From assembly GCF_029603155.1 (NCBI RefSeq), contig NZ_JAPMUA010000005.1, positions 62,001-126,000 of the forward strand: a stretch of 64,000 bases of DNA, in the 5' to 3' direction. Made by a program: the position numbers and the translations under genes. Position 1 is the stretch's first letter, and the number at the start of each line of letters is the position of its first letter. This document shows positions 53,501 to 63,051 of the stretch, piece by piece. Source of the DNA: Galbibacter pacificus. GTDB taxonomy: Bacteria; Bacteroidota; Bacteroidia; Flavobacteriales; Flavobacteriaceae. The notes under the pieces were generated by a model. The model was not told where the DNA came from. It ran no database searches and saw only the letters and a list, made by a program, of their open reading frames with translations.

Positions 53501-54937
53501 ATGAATGATAATAGACGAAATTTCTTAAAACTGGGTTCCCTTGCCGGTTTGGGTTTGGCAAGCGGAAGCGCTTTGGCAGCTTGCGAAACAAAATCTGAAA
53601 AAAACTCTGTAGCTGCTACATTGGCATCTGCCCAAAACAACAAGCAAATATTCAATATGTCCGGTTACAGGGCACCAAAAATAGAAACGGTCCGTATTGG
53701 CTTTATCGGACTCGGAATGAGAGGTCCACATGCCGTGCAGCGCATGAGCTACATAGATGGCGTTGAAATAAAAGGCCTGTGCGACATCCGCCAAAAACAA
53801 GTGGATAATGCACAAAAAATATTGGAAGGCACCAAACACAGTCCAGATACCTATGTTGGAGATGATAACGAATGGAAAAAAATGTGCGACCGTGACGATA
53901 TCGACCTAATTTATATCGCCACTCCATGGGAATGGCATACCCCCATGGCCGTTTATGCAATGGAAGCTGGGAAACACGTAGCGGTTGAAGTGCCTGCCGC
54001 AAAGACCATTGACGAATGTTGGCAATTGGTTGAAACATCAGAAAAAACCAAAAAACACTGCATGATGCTGGAAAACTGTTGCTACGACTTTTTCGAGCTG
54101 CTTACCTTAAATATGGCCAGACAAGGCTTTTTTGGGGAAATCATTCATGGCGAAGGAGCTTATATTCATAACTTATTAGACCTCAACTTTAACAAAGAAA
54201 CCGGGTATGAAAGTATGTGGAGGCTAAAAGAAAATGCAAAACGTAACGGAAATCTTTATCCAACACATGGTTTGGGACCCATCTGCCAGATTATGGACAT
54301 TAACCGTGGGGACCAAATGGACTATCTAACATCGCTTTCCAGTAACGACTTTAACATGCACCAAAAAGCTGTAGAATTAGCCAAAGAAGACAATTTTTAC
54401 CAAGAATATACCGATGTTCAATTTAGAGGGAACATGAATACCACACTGGTAAAAACAAAAAAAGGGCATAGTATCATGATTCAGCATGATGTAAGCTCTC
54501 CAAGGCCTTATTCAAGGATTCATTTGGTTAGCGGCTCTAAGGGAATGGCAAGAAAATGGCCTTCGCCGGCACGTATCGCCAAAGGGCATAGCTGGATGAA
54601 CGAGGAAGAAATGAAAGAAATTGAAACTCAATACACGCCGGAAATAGTAAAAAAAGTAGGCGACCTTGCAAAGCAAGTTGGTGGTCATGGCGGTATGGAC
54701 TTTATTATGGACTGGCGATTAATAGACTGTTTGAGAAATGGACTTGCATTGGACCAGAATGTATATGATGCTGCCTTATGGAGCTCCATTGCACCGCTGA
54801 GTGAAAAATCCGTAGCCAACAGGTCGCAGTCCATAGATGTTCCCGACTTTACCATTGGAAGCTGGAAAACCAATGCCCCCGTAGATATTACCTTAGCTGG
54901 TGGCGGTACTACCAATGTGATTTTAAATAATAAATAA
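53501..54937 (+). CDS. GH109 alpha-N-acetylgalactosaminidase-family lipoprotein
   Basis: A 478-residue Gfo/Idh/MocA-fold enzyme using NAD as a bound cofactor. A twin-arginine motif NRRNFLK (residues 4-10) and a lipobox ALAAC (Cys28) indicate Tat-exported lipoprotein. RIGFIGLGMRG (65-75) is the dinucleotide site, and CCYDFFELLTLNM, GEGAYIHNLLDLN and GGHGGMDFIMDWR fit family GH109, which removes terminal alpha-GalNAc. It lies 19 bases after the amidohydrolase and should act outside the inner membrane to supply GalNAc to the pathway encoded upstream. Confidence 0.9.
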   Translation: MNDNRRNFLKLGSLAGLGLASGSALAACETKSEKNSVAATLASAQNNKQIFNMSGYRAPKIETVRIGFIGLGMRGPHAVQRMSYIDGVEIKGLCDIRQKQVDNAQKILEGTKHSPDTYVGDDNEWKKMCDRDDIDLIYIATPWEWHTPMAVYAMEAGKHVAVEVPAAKTIDECWQLVETSEKTKKHCMMLENCCYDFFELLTLNMARQGFFGEIIHGEGAYIHNLLDLNFNKETGYESMWRLKENAKRNGNLYPTHGLGPICQIMDINRGDQMDYLTSLSSNDFNMHQKAVELAKEDNFYQEYTDVQFRGNMNTTLVKTKKGHSIMIQHDVSSPRPYSRIHLVSGSKGMARKWPSPARIAKGHSWMNEEEMKEIETQYTPEIVKKVGDLAKQVGGHGGMDFIMDWRLIDCLRNGLALDQNVYDAALWSSIAPLSEKSVANRSQSIDVPDFTIGSWKTNAPVDITLAGGGTTNVILNNK

Positions 54938-54969
54938 ACCCTATTTATTTCATTTTAAATATAATTATT

Positions 54970-55026
54970 ACTTTTACTTTTGGTATTGAAATACAAACTC
55001 TTTACTAAAAGTAAAAGTTTTTTTTT
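54970..55026 (+). promoter_or_regulatory. Inverted repeat between the GH109 gene and the regulator
   Basis: ACTTTTACTTTT (54970-54981) and AAAAGTAAAAGT (55007-55018) form 12-bp arms around a 25-base loop, followed at once by a run of T. It can act as a terminator for the operon, as a regulator operator for the downstream deoR-type gene, or both. Confidence 0.6.
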
Positions 55027-55058
55027 CTTATTTTATAAATAAAAACATATCTATTTGT

Positions 55059-55829
55059 ATGAAAAAAACTGCGCAACGTAGGTCATTAATTCTAAAGAAA
55101 TTGGACGAAACAGGCCAGGTGAACGTTAATGAATTAAGCGAACTATTGGGGGTTAGCGAAGTTACCATACGAAACGATCTGGATAAACTGGAAAAAAACA
55201 ATTTACTTATAAGAGCTCACGGCGGCGCCTTTAAAACAAACAACCTGGCACTTACGGTAACCGAAAAAAAACAGATAAATCTCGACATAAAACGAAATAT
55301 AGGCCGGGAAGCCGCTTCTTTGATCACCGAAGACGACAGCATTATTTTAGATTCGGGGACCACTACTTTTGAGGTTTCAAATAATTTAAGCGAGTTTAAA
55401 AGGCTTACGGTTATAAGTAATGCCTTGGATATTGTAAACAACCTGGCACAATACAAAAACCTAGAAGTTTTTATGCCCGGCGGCTATTTAAAAGAATTTT
55501 CCATGTCTTTGGTAGGTCCCATGGCCGAAAGAAACTTTAAACAACTTTATTGCAATAAACTTTTTTTAGGTGTAGACGGCATTAAACCAAATATAGGTGT
55601 TTTTACACATTATATGGAAGAAGCATACCTTAACCAGATAATGATCGATATAGCCGAAGAGGTTATCGTTGTGGCCGATTCTTCCAAGTTTAAAAGGTCC
55701 GGGTTTGCATTTATCTGCAATTTTGAAAAAATAGACAAACTCATAACAGATGATAAAATTGAAAAAGCTTCCCTCGAAATGCTCGAAAAGAACAACGTAG
55801 AAGTAATTATTGCCAAAAATCAGGGGTAA
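55059..55829 (+). CDS. DeoR-family transcriptional regulator, AgaR-like
   Basis: The 256-residue regulator has an N-terminal helix-turn-helix (VNVNELSELLGVSEVTIRNDLDKLEKNNLLIRAHGGA, residues 21-57) and a sugar-phosphate-sensing domain with DSGTTT (98-103), VISNALDIV, MPGGYLKEFSMSLVGP and VADSSKFKRSGFA. DeoR members near AgaS genes (AgaR) usually repress amino-sugar operons. It is 121 bases downstream of the GH109 gene and ends three bases before the convergent GH15 gene. Confidence 0.92.
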   Translation: MKKTAQRRSLILKKLDETGQVNVNELSELLGVSEVTIRNDLDKLEKNNLLIRAHGGAFKTNNLALTVTEKKQINLDIKRNIGREAASLITEDDSIILDSGTTTFEVSNNLSEFKRLTVISNALDIVNNLAQYKNLEVFMPGGYLKEFSMSLVGPMAERNFKQLYCNKLFLGVDGIKPNIGVFTHYMEEAYLNQIMIDIAEEVIVVADSSKFKRSGFAFICNFEKIDKLITDDKIEKASLEMLEKNNVEVIIAKNQG

Positions 55830-55832
55830 TTT

Positions 55833-57641
55833 TTAATCCTGCCTTACATTCCCCATTATCTGCTCCTCCTCTGTTATGTAATTAGAAAGATTTATTGCCG
55901 TTTCTATTAATGCCAAATGAGAATATGCCTGCGGAAAATTCCCCAGCAACCTTTTTGTTTTAAAATCTATATCTTCGCTAAACAGCCCCAAATGGTTACT
56001 ATACGATAATAATTGTTCAAACTGGGCTACCGCCTTTTTGTGTTCTCCTATTTTATTAAGGGCATTGATAAACCAAAAGGTACATATGGTAAACGACGAA
56101 GATGGCAAGCCAAAATCGTCTTTATTTTTGTACCTATATAGCAGGCCATCGTTGCTTAATTCTTTCTCGATAACTTTTACCGTGCTCACATATTTTGGAT
56201 CCCGCGCATCTATAAAGCCATAAGTTTCCATTAACAGCACGGAAGCATCCATATCGTTGGAGCCATATGATTGCGTAAATGCCTGCACTTCTTCATTCCA
56301 CGCATATTGATGTATATCGTCCCTGATTTCCTGTTCCAAAGCAGCCCACTTCTCTATTTTCCTTGTTTTATTAAGCATTTTTGCCACTCGCAAAGCCCTG
56401 TCTATGGCTACCCAACACAATACTTTGGAAAAAGTAAAATGCCTTTCTTCAGTCCTAAATTCCCAAATACCCTTGTCGGGTTCGCGCCAGTGCTTGTTTA
56501 CTACCCAAACAATTCCTTTGGTAATGGTCCATAGGCCTTCACTGTTTTCTATTTGGGTACTGAATTTCATGAACTGTTCGTAAATAACATCCATTAAAAT
56601 CCCGTAAATATCGTTTTGGCGCTGCTCGTAAGCGGCATTCCCTATACGGACGGGTTTGGAGTTTTGGTATCCGCTCAGGTGGTCCAGCGTTTCTTCAATT
56701 AGCAGTTTTTCCTTATTGATTCCGTACATAATCTGGAGTTTTTCATCCTTGTCGGGAATTAAGTCAATTATGAACTGCAAATAACGTTTCGCCATATTTT
56801 TGTGCCCAAGTTCAGAAACCACTTTTATTACCATGGAGGCATCACGGATCCAACAAAACCGGTAATCCCAATTCCTTACTTCACCTATGGTTTCGGGCAA
56901 AGAAGTAGTTGCGGCCGCCAGCACTGCCCCGGACTTGTCGTAACTAAGCATCTTCAATGTTAGAGCGCTTCTGGCTATAATGTCGTTGTATTTTTTATAA
57001 GATGGTGTCCTGTCTGCCCAGTTCAGCCAATACACCTTTGTTCTTGATAGTTCCAGAAAGGCTTTGTTGATGGTTGGCACAAATATCTTTTCGTTGTATC
57101 CTACCAAAAAGTAACCATCTTCAATTATTTCTATTTCTTCACCTGCCACGACCTTTTCCTTATCAAAATTGGTATAGAGAAAAAGCGTATCAAACTTCTC
57201 CTTATCCGTCAGGCTAACAATAAACTCGTCTTTCACATAGGTATTTGTAACTCCTACTGCATATTCCAGCCTTGGGTTATAATCTATTTTAAATTTTGGT
57301 CTTCCGCTTTTGTGTTCTACATACCTAATAACATCCGGTGGCGAATTATACCCGCCTTCTTCATCGTAATAACGGGGCATAAAATCCCAAATAAGAAAAG
57401 TATCTTTTCCATTTGAAAATGTGGTAACCAATACATTTGTATTTTTATAATATTCTTGGCTAATTGTATATGATTCGTCTACCTCAAACCCGAAATTCCC
57501 CCCAATTTCGTCATCCAATATCTTGGCGAATACAGAAGTAGAATCAAACTCGGGCAAACAGCACCAATCTATAGATCCCGTTTTAGAAATTAATGCAGCA
57601 CTTCTGCAATTTCCTATGATTCCGTATTCCAGATTATCCAT
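55833..57641 (-). CDS. GH15-family glycoside hydrolase (trehalase/glucoamylase-like)
   Basis: The 602-residue cytoplasmic protein begins LEYGIIGNCRSAALISKTGSIDWCCLPEFDSTSVFAKIL, the signature of bacterial GH15 trehalase-like proteins. RNWDYRFCWIRDASMVIKV and the YGSNDMDASVLLMETYGFID and FSEDIDFKTKRLLGNFPQAYSHLALI segments belong to the (alpha/alpha)6 barrel. No signal peptide is present. Being divergent from the trehalose synthase gene, trehalose hydrolysis is a plausible role; glucan hydrolysis is an alternative. Confidence 0.88.
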   Translation of the reverse strand: MDNLEYGIIGNCRSAALISKTGSIDWCCLPEFDSTSVFAKILDDEIGGNFGFEVDESYTISQEYYKNTNVLVTTFSNGKDTFLIWDFMPRYYDEEGGYNSPPDVIRYVEHKSGRPKFKIDYNPRLEYAVGVTNTYVKDEFIVSLTDKEKFDTLFLYTNFDKEKVVAGEEIEIIEDGYFLVGYNEKIFVPTINKAFLELSRTKVYWLNWADRTPSYKKYNDIIARSALTLKMLSYDKSGAVLAAATTSLPETIGEVRNWDYRFCWIRDASMVIKVVSELGHKNMAKRYLQFIIDLIPDKDEKLQIMYGINKEKLLIEETLDHLSGYQNSKPVRIGNAAYEQRQNDIYGILMDVIYEQFMKFSTQIENSEGLWTITKGIVWVVNKHWREPDKGIWEFRTEERHFTFSKVLCWVAIDRALRVAKMLNKTRKIEKWAALEQEIRDDIHQYAWNEEVQAFTQSYGSNDMDASVLLMETYGFIDARDPKYVSTVKVIEKELSNDGLLYRYKNKDDFGLPSSSFTICTFWFINALNKIGEHKKAVAQFEQLLSYSNHLGLFSEDIDFKTKRLLGNFPQAYSHLALIETAINLSNYITEEEQIMGNVRQD

Positions 57642-57847
57642 TAATTATATTTTTTATAACGTTTAAAACCTAATAATTCCTTAAATTAACGAAAATCTTA
57701 TTTGTTAACCAAGATCAATGTAATAAATGAAAGCAATAAAATTGTCTGTTTTAGAATTCTTAAAAAACATGGCGGTTTTTTTATGTTTTTTTCTTTATTA
57801 TACTTAAAAAATTGACCCTTTAGAAATAGAAAACCTTTAATTAAATT

Positions 57848-60055
57848 ATGAGCAAAACAATTATTGTTTCCAACCGATTGCCTTTACAAGTAAAACTTAA
57901 TGAAAATAAACTGGAAATTACTCCAAGCGTTGGCGGATTGGCCACCGGAATGAAATCTGTACATAAGGAAGGAGACGGTATTTGGATTGGCTGGTCCGGT
58001 CTTACCGAAGAAGAACTCGACGAATCACTCTCTAAAAAAGTGGATACTGCCGTTGCTAAAGAAAATTGTGCCGCCGTAAACCTGACCCAATGCGATATAG
58101 ATAACTTTTATTACGGCTTTAGCAACCGTACCTTATGGCCGTTGTTCCACTACTTTATGGAATATACCGAATTTGAAAAGGACTTTTGGGAATCGTACAA
58201 GGCCGTTAACCAAAAATTTGCCGAAGTAGTTTTAGACAATCTGGAAGATGGAGACAATGTTTGGGTGCACGATTATCAATTATTATTGTTGCCACAGCTT
58301 ATAAAAGAAAAGAAGCCGGATACCTCTATTGGCTTCTTTTTGCACATCCCCTTCCCTTCTTATGAAATATTCAGGACTTTCCCGTGGAGGGAAGAATTAC
58401 TGACCGGTATGTTGGGAGCCGATCTTATTGGCTTTCATACATATGATTACGAGCGCCATTTTTTAAGTTCCATTAAGCGTATTTTAAGGCTCGACGTTAA
58501 GTTTAATGAGGTAGTTTACCACGATAGGATTGTAAAAGTAGATTCCTTCCCGATGGGAATAGACTATAAAAAGTTTCATCAGGCCTCTGTTTCTCATACT
58601 AAAATGAACGTAAAGGAACGTTCGGAATTACAAAAAAGGCTCGACGACCATATTCAATCTTCTGTAGATACCAAGCTTATACTATCAATAGATAGGTTGG
58701 ATTACACCAAAGGAATTCCAAACAGGATTCGCGCATTCGAATATTTTTTAAACAAATATCCCGAGTTCAAGGAAAAGGTACGCCTCATTATGCTTTCGGT
58801 CCCTTCCCGGTCGAACGTTCCCCAATACCAATTACTAAAAAAAGAAACCGACGAACTTGTAGGCAGGATAAACGGGCAATTCGCCACGGTAAGCTGGACG
58901 CCCATTTGGTACTTTTACCGTTCGATGCCCTTTAACAACTTAATAGACCTTTACACTTCTGCCGATGTTGCCTTGATTACTCCCGTAAGGGACGGTATGA
59001 ACTTAGTCGCCAAAGAATATGTGGCCACACGCACCAAAAAAGATGGCGTACTTATTTTAAGCGAAATGGCCGGGGCCTCCAAAGAAATGAACGAAGCCCT
59101 GATGATAAACCCCAATAACTTCGAACAAATTGCAGATGCCATTAAACAGGCTCTGGAAATGCCCGTAGAGGAACAAATTGCCAGAAATACCATCCTTCAA
59201 AAAAGACTGGAGCGGTACAGTGTTGAAAAATGGGCACACGAGTTTATGAAATCGCTCGACGCCACCAAAAATCTCGGGCAGGTCATTGTTTCCGAAAAAC
59301 TTGACACTAAGCTTACAAACCAAATGATTGAAGACTACAAAAAATCTAAAAGCAGTTTGATTTTACTGGATTACGACGGAACACTTTCCGGCTTTCAGGA
59401 CAACCCGCAAAATGCAAATCCGGATACGGAGCTCTTTCAATTATTAGATGCCTTAAATAACCAGCCCAATACCGATATGGTTATTATTAGCGGCCGCGAC
59501 AAGGAAACTTTTGAAAAGTGGTTTGGTAATAAAGAATATTCCCTAATAACCGACCATGGCGTTTGGCTTAAAAAGCGTAATAAAGACTGGGAAGCATTGG
59601 AGCGCCTAAAAAACGATTGGATGGAGAACATCCGCCCCATTCTGGAAACCTTTGTAGACAGGACGCCCGGAACATTTATTGAAGAAAAAAAATACTCGCT
59701 TGCCTGGCATTATCGCAAAGCCGACCCCGAACTGGCACAAATTAGAACCATGGAGCTCAATACCGTCCTTACAAGCTTAATTTCCAATAACGACCTTACC
59801 GTGCTTAAAGGAAACAAGGTTATTGAAATTAAAAGTAGCAGTGTTAACAAAGGCCGGGCCGCTTCCAGACTTTTATCTTTAAAAAATTACGATTTTATCT
59901 TTACCATTGGAGACGATTGGACCGATGAATATATGTTTGAAGAAGTGCCCGAAAATGCTTACACTATTAAAGTCGGGTTTAAAAAGACCAAGGCAAAATA
60001 CTACGTAAAAGACACAAACGAGGTTAGAAAACTACTTACAAAATTTATTGATTAA
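57848..60055 (+). CDS. Fused trehalose-6-phosphate synthase/phosphatase
   Basis: A 735-residue bifunctional enzyme. Residues 1-470 are GT20 (OtsA): SNRLPLQV, the GLATGM glycine loop, WVHDYQLLLLPQLI, HIPFPSYEIFRTFPWR and ALITPVRDGMNLVAKEYV. Residues from about 490 are an HAD phosphatase (OtsB): LLDYDGTLSGF, IISGRDKETFEKW and GDDWTDEYMFE. It makes trehalose from UDP-glucose and glucose-6-phosphate in two steps, for osmotic and stress protection. It is divergent from the GH15 gene. Confidence 0.95.
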   Translation: MSKTIIVSNRLPLQVKLNENKLEITPSVGGLATGMKSVHKEGDGIWIGWSGLTEEELDESLSKKVDTAVAKENCAAVNLTQCDIDNFYYGFSNRTLWPLFHYFMEYTEFEKDFWESYKAVNQKFAEVVLDNLEDGDNVWVHDYQLLLLPQLIKEKKPDTSIGFFLHIPFPSYEIFRTFPWREELLTGMLGADLIGFHTYDYERHFLSSIKRILRLDVKFNEVVYHDRIVKVDSFPMGIDYKKFHQASVSHTKMNVKERSELQKRLDDHIQSSVDTKLILSIDRLDYTKGIPNRIRAFEYFLNKYPEFKEKVRLIMLSVPSRSNVPQYQLLKKETDELVGRINGQFATVSWTPIWYFYRSMPFNNLIDLYTSADVALITPVRDGMNLVAKEYVATRTKKDGVLILSEMAGASKEMNEALMINPNNFEQIADAIKQALEMPVEEQIARNTILQKRLERYSVEKWAHEFMKSLDATKNLGQVIVSEKLDTKLTNQMIEDYKKSKSSLILLDYDGTLSGFQDNPQNANPDTELFQLLDALNNQPNTDMVIISGRDKETFEKWFGNKEYSLITDHGVWLKKRNKDWEALERLKNDWMENIRPILETFVDRTPGTFIEEKKYSLAWHYRKADPELAQIRTMELNTVLTSLISNNDLTVLKGNKVIEIKSSSVNKGRAASRLLSLKNYDFIFTIGDDWTDEYMFEEVPENAYTIKVGFKKTKAKYYVKDTNEVRKLLTKFID

Positions 60056-60244
60056 CAAATAGTTGCCCTGATTAATGTAGAAATAAAGCCAAAAAAGGAG
60101 AATTCATCGATAATTTAAGGTGACTGAAAGATTTTTTACTCTTTTGGCGGTTTCTTTTTTTAATTTAGTAGTCAAAACCAAAACTAATACCAACCTGGCA
60201 GGACATTCAACTTTGTTTGTCATAGTTGGTCTATTATATCAATT

Positions 60245-61561
60245 ATGAAAACTACCCTATCTATAATTGCTATTGCAACTTCTATGTGGCTTCAAGCACA
60301 AATTGCCACCGAAGTTTATTTATTTGATATGGATAAATCCTTTAGGTTGACAAACCCCGTTAATCTTTCCAATAATCCCGGGTTTTATGACAATCAACCT
60401 TCATTTATAGATAACAACCTGCTATTATATACTTCAACCAGAAACCATCAAACAGATATTAAAGAAGTTGACCTAAGGAAAAAAACACAACAATGGGTTA
60501 CCAATACCCCCGGGAATGAATTCTCTCCGCAAGCCACCCCAAAAACCAATATATACGCTGCAATCAGGCTCGATAATGATGGAAAACAACGCCTTTATAA
60601 TTACAGTAGCCTGAACGGCGGGTACGAAGAACTGATAAGCGACCAAACAATAGGGTATTACAGTTGGTACGATAAAAATACCATCGTGTCTTTTGTGCCC
60701 GAAGAGGACAATTCGAAGCTTGTTGTAAATAACTTAAAGAACCAGACCAACTTTACATTTAAAGAAAATATTGGGCGTTCCATATGTAAAATCCCCAATA
60801 CAAACCTTGTTAGCTATATAGACAAAAGCAGTGATGTATGGGAGATACGGTCGTTCGACCCCATTTCTGGAACCGACGCCTTTATTGCCAATACACTTGA
60901 AGGTTCGGAAGACATGGCATGGGGCCAAGACGGGACCATCTTGATGGGAAAGGAAGAAGTTTTGTACAAATACAATCCCAAAGGTGACCAAAAGTGGATT
61001 CCCGTTTCGTCTTTGGAATACTTCAACTTAAAAGGCATCACCAGGTTGGCCATAAGCCCTAATGGAAAACAAATTGCCATTGTGGTAAATGAAGAAATTC
61101 CCGAAAGCATTCAGCAACAAAACAACGCCATAATAGACATAGGCATCGTGGTTACCAATTTAAAAAAGTCCTTGGCCTTTTATAAAGATATATTAGGGAT
61201 GAAAGAAACCCGAAAATTTACCATTGATAAAGCATTTGGAAGAAAATCTGGGCTTACCAGCGGACTATCGGCAGAAGTTACCGTACTTCAGTTGGCCGAA
61301 GGCAACAACGCTACAGAGCTCAAATTAATGTCTTTTGGAAAGCATAAAAACTGGTATCCAGATTACATTCAGCAGGATATGGGCGTTCAATATATTACCA
61401 TTTATGTAAAATCGGTCGCCCCTTATTTAAAACGTATTCAAGAAAACAACATAAAACTCCTTGGCGATACGCCTATTGCATTTGAAAACGGCGAATCTTT
61501 TCTTTTGATAAAAGATTACGACGGTACCTTTATTGAAATTATCGGGGCTACCGATGAATGA
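60245..61561 (+). CDS. Secreted beta-propeller fused to a VOC domain
   Basis: The 438-residue protein has a signal peptide (ending WLQAQ) and about 270 residues of repeated PD40/TolB-like beta-propeller blades (QPSFIDNNLLLYTSTRN, RLAISPNGKQIAIVVNEE). The C-terminal VOC (glyoxalase-like) domain spans about 300-435 (IGIVVTNLKKSLAFYKDILGMKETRKF...DYDGTFIEIIG). The combination is unusual. Function is unknown: the propeller may recognise a partner and the VOC domain bind a metal or small molecule. The M28 gene follows at 65 bases. Confidence 0.82.
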   Translation: MKTTLSIIAIATSMWLQAQIATEVYLFDMDKSFRLTNPVNLSNNPGFYDNQPSFIDNNLLLYTSTRNHQTDIKEVDLRKKTQQWVTNTPGNEFSPQATPKTNIYAAIRLDNDGKQRLYNYSSLNGGYEELISDQTIGYYSWYDKNTIVSFVPEEDNSKLVVNNLKNQTNFTFKENIGRSICKIPNTNLVSYIDKSSDVWEIRSFDPISGTDAFIANTLEGSEDMAWGQDGTILMGKEEVLYKYNPKGDQKWIPVSSLEYFNLKGITRLAISPNGKQIAIVVNEEIPESIQQQNNAIIDIGIVVTNLKKSLAFYKDILGMKETRKFTIDKAFGRKSGLTSGLSAEVTVLQLAEGNNATELKLMSFGKHKNWYPDYIQQDMGVQYITIYVKSVAPYLKRIQENNIKLLGDTPIAFENGESFLLIKDYDGTFIEIIGATDE

Positions 61562-61626
61562 TTTTATGCTGATATAAAAAACATATTTTTTAACTTTAGG
61601 TCTTTAATTAAATTCCAATACCCAAA

Positions 61627-62961
61627 ATGAAGACCTTTCTGTATGCATTCTTTATATATGCCTACACAACTATGTACGCACAAACCGACACCAAAATTTA
61701 CGATATTATAGATGCCGTTTCTGCCAATAGGATAGAAACCAATATTACAAAACTGGCAAACTTTGGCACCCGACACACCTTGAGCGATACCATTTCGAAC
61801 ACTCGTGGCATTGGTGCCGCACGCCGTTGGATTAAAAGTGAGTTTGAGGCCATTGCAAACAATTGCAACAGTTGTCTGGATGTATTTTACCAAAAGAATT
61901 TTGTAAAAAAGGGTACCAATAACCGCATTACCAAAGATGTATGGGTAGTAAACATAGTTGCCGTGCAAAAAGGCACCAAATATCCAAATAGGTACATTAT
62001 TATGAGCGGCGATATTGATTCGCGCATATCTGATGCCAATAATTTTACCGATGATGCCCCCGGGGCAAACGACAATGCCAGTGGAATGGCAGGAACCATG
62101 GAAGCAGCGCGGGTACTTTCTAAATATTCTTTTGAAAATAGTATTGTTTACGTAGGGCTTTCGGGAGAAGAGCAGGGTTTATTTGGTGGTAAGGGACTTG
62201 CCGATTATGCCAAAGAAAAAGGATGGGATGTTATTGGTATTTTTAATAATGATATGATTGGCAATATTAAAGGTGTAGACGGCATTATAAGCAATACCGA
62301 TTTTAGGATTTTCTCGGAGCCTACGCCTCCAACCGAAACCGAAAAACAACGAACAATGCGCAGGTTTTATGGTGGCGAAGTAGATGGTATTTCCAGGCAA
62401 CTTGCTCGATATGTACATACAAATGTAAAAACCTATATGCCCGAAATGAACCCCATGATGATATACCGCTTGGACCGTTTTGGCCGTGGCGGTCACCATC
62501 GTCCTTTTAACGATGTTGGATTTGCTGGGATACGCATTATGGAAGCTCATGAAAATTATACCCAGCAACATCAAGACATCCGTACAGAAAACGGTATTGA
62601 ATATGGAGATGTGCTTAAACATGTAAACTTTAATTATGCGGCTAAACTTACAGCTGTAAATGCTATTAACCTTGCCGCTATTGCCTGGGCTCCGCCTGCG
62701 CCAAAAAAAGTAGCTATTGGTGGCATCGTGGAAGCGTCGGCTAAACTTAAATGGACAAAGGTCGAGGGTGCCGAAGGATATAAAATCTATTGGAGGGATA
62801 CTACTTCCCCCACATGGGATCATTCGCGGTATGTTGGAGATGTGGATTCTTTTACCTTGGATGGGGTTGTTATTGACAATTTTTTCTTTGGAATTGCCGC
62901 TGTTGGCGAAAACGGACACGAAAGTGTGGTTGTTTTTCCCAATGATATTATAAAGGATTAA
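61627..62961 (+). CDS. Secreted M28-family metallopeptidase
   Basis: A 444-residue exported peptidase: signal peptide to about residue 19, the M28 core (GDIDSR at 128-133, PGANDNASG with Asp149, SGEEQG with Glu181/182, NNDMIGN with Asp209, GGHHRPF near 290) and a C-terminal fibronectin-III-like domain (about 355-440, LKWTKVEGAEGYKIYWRD). The position normally held by the first zinc-binding His is Asp129, so metal use may differ. No T9SS tail is evident. It is followed by a terminator. Confidence 0.88.
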   Translation: MKTFLYAFFIYAYTTMYAQTDTKIYDIIDAVSANRIETNITKLANFGTRHTLSDTISNTRGIGAARRWIKSEFEAIANNCNSCLDVFYQKNFVKKGTNNRITKDVWVVNIVAVQKGTKYPNRYIIMSGDIDSRISDANNFTDDAPGANDNASGMAGTMEAARVLSKYSFENSIVYVGLSGEEQGLFGGKGLADYAKEKGWDVIGIFNNDMIGNIKGVDGIISNTDFRIFSEPTPPTETEKQRTMRRFYGGEVDGISRQLARYVHTNVKTYMPEMNPMMIYRLDRFGRGGHHRPFNDVGFAGIRIMEAHENYTQQHQDIRTENGIEYGDVLKHVNFNYAAKLTAVNAINLAAIAWAPPAPKKVAIGGIVEASAKLKWTKVEGAEGYKIYWRDTTSPTWDHSRYVGDVDSFTLDGVVIDNFFFGIAAVGENGHESVVVFPNDIIKD

Positions 62962-62963
62962 AG

Positions 62964-62986
62964 AAAAGGAAACTGGTTTCCTTTTT
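62964..62986 (+). terminator. Rho-independent terminator after the M28 gene
   Basis: AAAAGGAAAC and GTTTCCTTTT pair perfectly across a two-base loop and continue into T. It begins two bases after the stop codon. Confidence 0.75.
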
Positions 62987-63051
62987 AAAATTCAAGGTTT
63001 TGAACTGGCCTGATCAAAGATATCTTTTTATGCTGAAAATAAATATTCCGC

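Noticed and set aside
62179..62919. 246-codon frame antisense to the M28 gene
   Set aside because: It lies wholly inside a well-supported peptidase gene with all family motifs; its residues have no domain pattern.
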